From: Schistocephalus solidus
Lineage: Eukaryota; Platyhelminthes; Cestoda; Diphyllobothriidea; Diphyllobothriidae
Direction of reading: 5' to 3'
DNA length: 64,000 nt
Assembly (NCBI GenBank): GCA_017591395.1
Contig: WEDG01003357.1
Coordinates: 22,320-86,319, forward strand
In this document: positions 58,701-64,000 of the stretch, piece by piece
How positions within the stretch are numbered: the first letter of the stretch is position 1
Layout: each line of letters begins with the position of its first letter
The notes under the pieces: model-generated
Database searches by the model: none
The model's input: only the letters and a program-made list of their open reading frames with translations
Told to the model about the DNA's origin: nothing
Translations under genes and position numbers: made by a program

Positions 58701-61700
58701 TCTGTTTCGGGCTTATTCTGCCTTCATTCAGCCAATCATAACCCTGACTACCAGCTGGGACTGGAAACACAAACATGCACTCGAGTACGGCGCAGACAGT
58801 CCACACACTGGGTCTAGCAGATGGGTCATAAGCACTTCATCGAACCGAAGTTCATCAGTGCCTCACCACCTGTCATTCTCTGTCGCTGCAGATCGGGTAT
58901 TTATTCAAACAGGAATAGGCGCACACCGATCTAGTGGCTTCCCGAAGCAAACAAGCTCCGTATGGGTGGCAAAGGTCACGAACAGGCAACCAATTACCAG
59001 GCCGAAGTCGGCCAAGTTATAATTGCAGAGAGGAGACACGACAGAGAATATGGGTAGATTGATACAGTCTGTTTCGGGCTTATTCTGCCTTCATTCAGCC
59101 AATCATAACCCTGACTACCAGCTGGGACTGGAAACACAAACATGCACTCGAGTACGGCGCAGACAGTCCACACACTGGGTCTAGCAGATGGGTCATAAGC
59201 ACTTCATCGAACCGAAGTTCATCAGTGCCTCACCACCTGTCATTCTCTGTCGCTGCAGATCGGGTATTTATTCAAACAGGAATAGGCGCACACCGATCTA
59301 GTGGCTTCCCGAAGCAAACAAGCTCCGTATGGGTGGCAAAGGTCACGAACAGGCAACCAATTACCAGGCCGAAGTCGGCCAAGTTATAATTGCAGAGAGG
59401 AGACACGACAGAGAATATGGGTAGATTGATACAGTCTGTTTCGGGCTTATTCTGCCTTCATTCAGCCAATCATAACCCTGACTACCAGCTGGGACTGGAA
59501 ACACAAACATGCACTCGAGTACGGCGCAGACAGTCCACACACTGGGTCTAGCAGATGGGTCATAAGCACTTCATCGAACCGAAGTTCATCAGTGCCTCAC
59601 CACCTGTCATTCTCTGTCGCTGCAGATCGGGTATTTATTCAAACAGGAATAGGCGCACACCGATCTAGTGGCTTCCCGAAGCAAACAAGCTCCGTATGGG
59701 TGGCAAAGGTCACGAACAGGCAACCAATTACCAGGCCGAAGTCGGCCAAGTTATAATTGCAGAGAGGAGACACGACAGAGAATATGGGTAGATTGATACA
59801 GTCTGTTTCGGGCTTATTCTGCCTTCATTCAGCCAATCATAACCCTGACTACCAGCTGGGACTGGAAACACAAACATGCACTCGAGTACGGCGCAGACAG
59901 TCCACACACTGGGTCTAGCAGATGGGTCATAAGCACTTCATCGAACCGAAGTTCATCAGTGCCTCACCACCTGTCATTCTCTGTCGCTGCAGATCGGGTA
60001 TTTATTCAAACAGGAATAGGCGCACACCGATCTAGTGGCTTCCCGAAGCAAACAAGCTCCGTATGGGTGGCAAAGGTCACGAACAGGCAACCAATTACCA
60101 GGCCGAAGTCGGCCAAGTTATAATTGCAGAGAGGAGACACGACAGAGAATATGGGTAGATTGATACAGTCTGTTTCGGGCTTATTCTGCCTTCATTCAGC
60201 CAATCATAACCCTGACTACCAGCTGGGACTGGAAACACAAACATGCACTCGAGTACGGCGCAGACAGTCCACACACTGGGTCTAGCAGATGGGTCATAAG
60301 CACTTCATCGAACCGAAGTTCATCAGTGCCTCACCACCTGTCATTCTCTGTCGCTGCAGATCGGGTATTTATTCAAACAGGAATAGGCGCACACCGATCT
60401 AGTGGCTTCCCGAAGAAAAACAAGCTCCGTATGGGTGGCAAAGGTCACGAACAGGCAACCAATTACCAGGCCGAAGTCGGCCAAGTTATAATTGCAGAGA
60501 GGAGACACGACAGAGAATATGGGTAGATTGATACAGTCTGTTTCGGGCTTATTCTGCCTTCATTCAGCCAATCATAACCCTGACTACCAGCTGGGACTGG
60601 AAACACAAACATGCACTCGAGTACGGCGCAGACAGTCCACACACTGGGTCTAGCAGATGGGTCATAAGCACTTCATCGAACCGAAGTTCATCAGTGCCTC
60701 ACCACCTGTCATTCTCTGTCGCTGCAGATCGGGTATTTATTCAAACAGGAATAGGCGCACACCGATCTAGTGGCTTCCCGAAGAAAACAAGCTCCGTATG
60801 GGTGGCAAAGGTCACGAACAGGCAACCAATTACCAGGCCGAAGTCGGCCAAGTTATAATTGCAGAGAGGAGACACGACAGAGAATATGGGTAGATTGATA
60901 CAGTCTGTTTCGGGCTTATTCTGCCTTCATTCAGCCAATCATAACCCTGACTACCAGCTGGGACTGGAAACACAAACATGCACTCGAGTACGGCGCAGAC
61001 AGTCCACACACTGGGTCTAGCAGATGGGTCATAAGCACTTCATCGAACCGAAGTTCATCAGTGCCTCACCACCTGTCATTCTCTGTCGCTGCAGATCGGG
61101 TATTTATTCAAACAGGAATAGGCGCACACCGATCTAGTGGCTTCCCGAAGCAAACAAGCTCCGTATGGGTGGCAAAGGTCACGAACAGGCAACCAATTAC
61201 CAGGCCGAAGTCGGCCAAGTTATAATTGCAGAGAGGAGACACGACAGAGAATATGGGTAGATTGATACAGTCTGTTTCGGGCTTATTCTGCCTTCATTCA
61301 GCCAATCATAACCCTGACTACCAGCTGGGACTGGAAACACAAACATGCACTCGAGTACGGCGCAGACAGTCCACACACTGGGTCTAGCAGATGGGTCATA
61401 AGCACTTCATCGAACCGAAGTTCATCAGTGCCTCACCACCTGTCATTCTCTGTCGCTGCAGATCGGGTATTTATTCAAACAGGAATAGGCGCACACCGAT
61501 CTAGTGGCTTCCCGAAGCAAACAAGCTCCGTATGGGTGGCAAAGGTCACGAACAGGCAACCAATTACCAGGCCGAAGTCGGCCAAGTTATAATTGCAGAG
61601 AGGAGACACGACAGAGAATATGGGTAGATTGATACAGTCTGTTTCGGGCTTATTCTGCCTTCATTCAGCCAATCATAACCCTGACTACCAGCTGGGACTG

Positions 61701-62481
61701 GAAACACAAACATGCACTCGAGTACGGCGCAGACAGTCCACACACTGGGTCTAGCAGATGGGTCATAAGCACTTCATCGAACCGAAGTTCATCAGTGCCT
61801 CACCACCTGTCATTCTCTGTCGCTGCAGATCGGGTATTTATTCAAACAGGAATAGGCGCACACCGATCTAGTGGCTTCCCGAAGCAAACAAGCTCCGTAT
61901 GGGTGGCAAAGGTCACGAACAGGCAACCAATTACCAGGCCGAAGTCGGCCAAGTTATAATTGCAGAGAGGAGACACGACAGAGAATATGGGTAGATTGAT
62001 ACAGTCTGTTTCGGGCTTATTCTGCCTTCATTCAGCCAATCATAACCCTGACTACCAGCTGGGACTGGAAACACAAACATGCACTCGAGTACGGCGCAGA
62101 CAGTCCACACACTGGGTCTAGCAGATGGGTCATAAGCACTTCATCGAACCGAAGTTCATCAGTGCCTCACCACCTGTCATTCTCTGTCGCTGCAGATCGG
62201 GTATTTATTCAAACAGGAATAGGCGCACACCGATCTAGTGGCTTCCCGAAGCAAACAAGCTCCGTATGGGTGGCAAAGGTCACGAACAGGCAACCAATTA
62301 CCAGGCCGAAGTCGGCCAAGTTATAATTGCAGAGAGGAGACACGACAGAGAATATGGGTAGATTGATACAGTCTGTTTCGGGCTTATTCTGCCTTCATTC
62401 AGCCAATCATAACCCTGACTACCAGCTGGGACTGGAAACACAAACATGCACTCGAGTACGGCGCAGACAGTCCACACACTG
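49754..62481. repeat. 367-bp satellite array, about 34.7 copies
   Basis: Successive units (landmark GATCTAGTGGCTTCCCGAAG) recur every 366-368 bp from 49754 to 62481. The copies are almost identical; the differences seen are CCACTACC for CCAATTACC in units near 50185, 52385 and 52751, and GAAGAAAAAC or GAAGAAAAC for GAAGCAAAC near 50505, 58579, 60415 and 60782. On the minus strand the unit contains a diverged SINE body (GATTGGCTGAATGAAGGCAG, AATAAGCCCGAAAC; compare GACTGGCTGATGACAGCTAA, TAAGCCCGAAAG near 47050) and a B-box-like GGTTCGATGA. Local hairpins include GGCCGA/TCGGCC and GCACT...AGTGC. Open frames of 66-67 codons exist only in variant units and are not genes. Confidence 0.95.
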
Positions 62482-63110
62482 CGACCAGCTGAACTCGTTG
62501 AAAGGCACCTGCGGAAACATCAAATCCAAGTGGCGCCCAAAACCAATGACTACACTACGAAATCAGCTTGTACACCCTAAGGATAGGGTTGGCTATTTAG
62601 ATAAAAAGAAGTCGTATACAAGATACCATGTAACAGCTGCAATGCGGTGTACTGTGGTCAGACATGAAAAGTCAGCCTCCACGAGGCATACATGAACATC
62701 AATTAGCAGTAAAGGAGGCTAGACCACTTGTCACAAGTTTCTATGCATACGCTAGAAACTGGACACAAATTTGCTGGGGAAAAAACCCGCATTGTTGCCT
62801 ACTGTCCATCTAAGAAAGGCCGAGAATTTTTAGAGGCCATTTTCTCAGATAACTCATGCATTAACTGACACATCAAATTGGACCATGTGTACGGCAATCT
62901 GAAAGAAAGCTGGAAGAGGCGAGAGCCAATCAAAATGCAAATTCATCCAAATAACAACAATTGGCAGGAATGACTAAGCGATATCGATTTTTCGGCACGT
63001 GTTAAGTGTGAACTGTTTTTGCACTATCCACAAGTCTGACGTCGACCTGGGGAACCAGCGTCAAAAATTTACATAATAAAAGTTACCAATTGTTTCCCAA
63101 AAGAACGTCT
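62482..63110 (+). pseudogene. Penelope-like element fragment between satellite blocks
   Basis: The plus strand reads AELVERHLRKHQIQV-like sequence, TTLRNQLVHPKDRVGYLDKK, then a decayed endonuclease with CNAVYCGQT before a stop, and downstream ETGHKFAG-, KGREFLEA- and SCIN-like pieces in shifting frames (about 62700-62900). The UTR ends CCCAAAAGAACG. Same subfamily as the 47.6-kb copy but older. No RT remains. It is followed by (TA)n and then more satellite. Confidence 0.75.
63032..63075 (+). ncRNA. Decayed hammerhead-like motif of the 62.5-kb PLE
   Basis: AAGTCTGACGTCGACCTGGG, GAACCAGCGTCAAAAATTTA: aligned with 48414-48460, CUGACGA has become CTGACGT and GAAA has become CAAA. Both changes hit invariant positions, so it should be inactive. 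Confidence 0.45.
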
Positions 63111-63153
63111 TTTGCTTCGAATTATACTTCTGGGAGGCCTCTTTTTCCAATTG

Positions 63154-63185
63154 ATATATATATATATATATATATAAATATAAAA

Positions 63186-63275
<90 letters not shown>
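63154..63275. repeat. Long imperfect (TA)n microsatellite
   Basis: About 120 bp of TA repeats with a few AAATATAAAAA and TGTA interruptions between the PLE fragment and the second satellite block. The Ile-Tyr open frames across it are artefacts. Confidence 0.95.
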
Positions 63276-63279
<4 letters not shown>

Positions 63280-63946
63280 AAACAGGAATAGGCGCACACC
63301 GATCTAGTGGCTTCCCCGAAGCAAAACAAGCTCCGTATGGGTGGCAAAGGTCACGAACAGGCAACCAATTACCAGGCCGAAGTCGGCCAAGTTATAATTG
63401 CAGAGAGGAGACACGACAGAGAATATGGGTAGATTGATACAGTCTGTTTCGGGCTTATTCTGCCTTCATTCAGCCAATCATAACCCTGACTACCAGCTGG
63501 GACTGGAAACACAAACATGCACTCGAGTACGGCGCAGACAGTCCACACACTGGGTCTAGCAGATGGGTCATAAGCACTTCATTGAACCGAAGTTCATCAG
63601 TGCCTCACCACCTGTCATTCTCTGTCGCTGCAGATCGGGTATTTATTCAAACAGGAATAGGCGCACACCGATCTAGTGGCTCCCCGAAGCAAACAAGCTC
63701 CGTATGGGTGGCAAAGGTCACGAACAGGCAACCAATTACCAGGCCGAAGTCGGCCAAGTTATAATTGCAGAGAGGAGACACGACAGAGAATATGGGTAGA
63801 TTGATACAGTCTGTTTTCGGGCTTATTCTGCCTTCATTCAGCCAATCCTAACCCTGACTACCAGCTGGGACTGGAAACACAAACATGCACTCGAGTACGG
63901 CGCAGACAGTCCACACACTGGGTCTAGCAGATGGGTCATAAGCACT
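63276..63946. repeat. 367-bp satellite, second block (about 1.8 copies)
   Basis: Same unit as 49754-62481, with more private changes (CTTCCCCGAAGCAAAAC, CATTGAACC, GGCTCCCCGAAG, CAATCCTAACC). Ends at GGGTCATAAGCACT, after which 63947-64000 shows nothing recognisable. Confidence 0.92.
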
Positions 63947-64000
63947 ATCATGGAATCTTGTTTGATGTTCGCAATACGTAACTGAACGAAGTATACCGAA

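Noticed and set aside
49754..62481. Open frames of 66-67 codons in the satellite units, and a CRISPR-like look of the array
   Set aside because: The frames are complete only in units with a 1-bp length change and otherwise run through stops. The array has no distinct repeat and spacer parts; the entire 367-bp unit is repeated, so it is satellite DNA in a eukaryotic setting.
63061..63437. Ile-Tyr repeat open frames across (TA)n tracts (also near 43000 and 49480)
   Set aside because: They are simple translations of TA microsatellites with unrelated flanks.

Overview
This window looks like accessory DNA of a parasitic flatworm, most likely a diphyllobothriidean tapeworm (Spirometra, Dibothriocephalus or Schistocephalus type). 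It has AT-rich intergenic DNA, GT-AG exon borders, many Penelope-like retroelements (PLEs) with GIY-YIG endonucleases, tRNA-headed SINEs, and degenerate C2H2 zinc-finger cassettes of a kind I recall from tapeworm genomes. The taxon is an inference and no database was consulted. No bacterial features, CRISPR arrays or rRNA were seen.

Layout. 0.05-0.23 kb: a small inverted-repeat element. 1.3-3.6 kb: an interspersed repeat, called R1 here, carrying a broken zinc-finger cassette; relics recur near 8.1, 11.1, 16.7-17.7, 20.0-20.7, 23.3-23.8 and 39.7-40.3 kb. 4.8-6.1, 7.2-7.5, 28.1-28.7, 30.7-32.3, 43.0-45.6, 47.2-48.5 and 62.5-63.1 kb: seven PLE copies at different stages of decay. 10.0-12.5 kb: the only region I would call a host gene, the 3' end of a gene for a disordered polyglutamine protein ending in a CaaX box (CSVM). 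25.8-26.4 and 36.0-36.5 kb: two oppositely oriented copies of a terminal-inverted-repeat foldback element. 46.7-47.2 kb: two SINEs side by side. 48.5-49.5 kb: a tandem, partly inverted array of a 232-bp unit. 49.75-62.48 kb: about 35 copies of a 367-bp satellite, which resumes at 63.28 kb after a PLE and (TA)n interruption.

The most interesting signal is self-cleaving RNA. Each full 232-bp unit encodes what reads as a complete type I hammerhead ribozyme (CUGAUGA, stem II, GAAAC, a palindromic stem III, cleavage after GUC, and a 6-bp stem I), so the array has the form of an animal retrozyme. The nearly intact PLE at 43-45.6 kb carries another good hammerhead directly after its ORF. Weaker or decayed hammerhead-like motifs sit at the ends of the PLEs near 4.8/6.1, 28.1/28.6, 30.7/32.2, 47.3/48.4 and 63.0 kb. 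At four loci a 5'-truncated PLE is joined to an inverted copy of its own 3' end, so ribozyme-bearing arms face each other.

How it fits together (inference): PLEs supply reverse transcriptase and endonuclease; hammerheads process PLE and retrozyme transcripts; SINE sequence has been amplified into the 367-bp satellite; and (TA)n tracts border most of the ends. All PLE ORFs here have stops or frameshifts, so any mobilisation would need enzyme from elsewhere in the genome.
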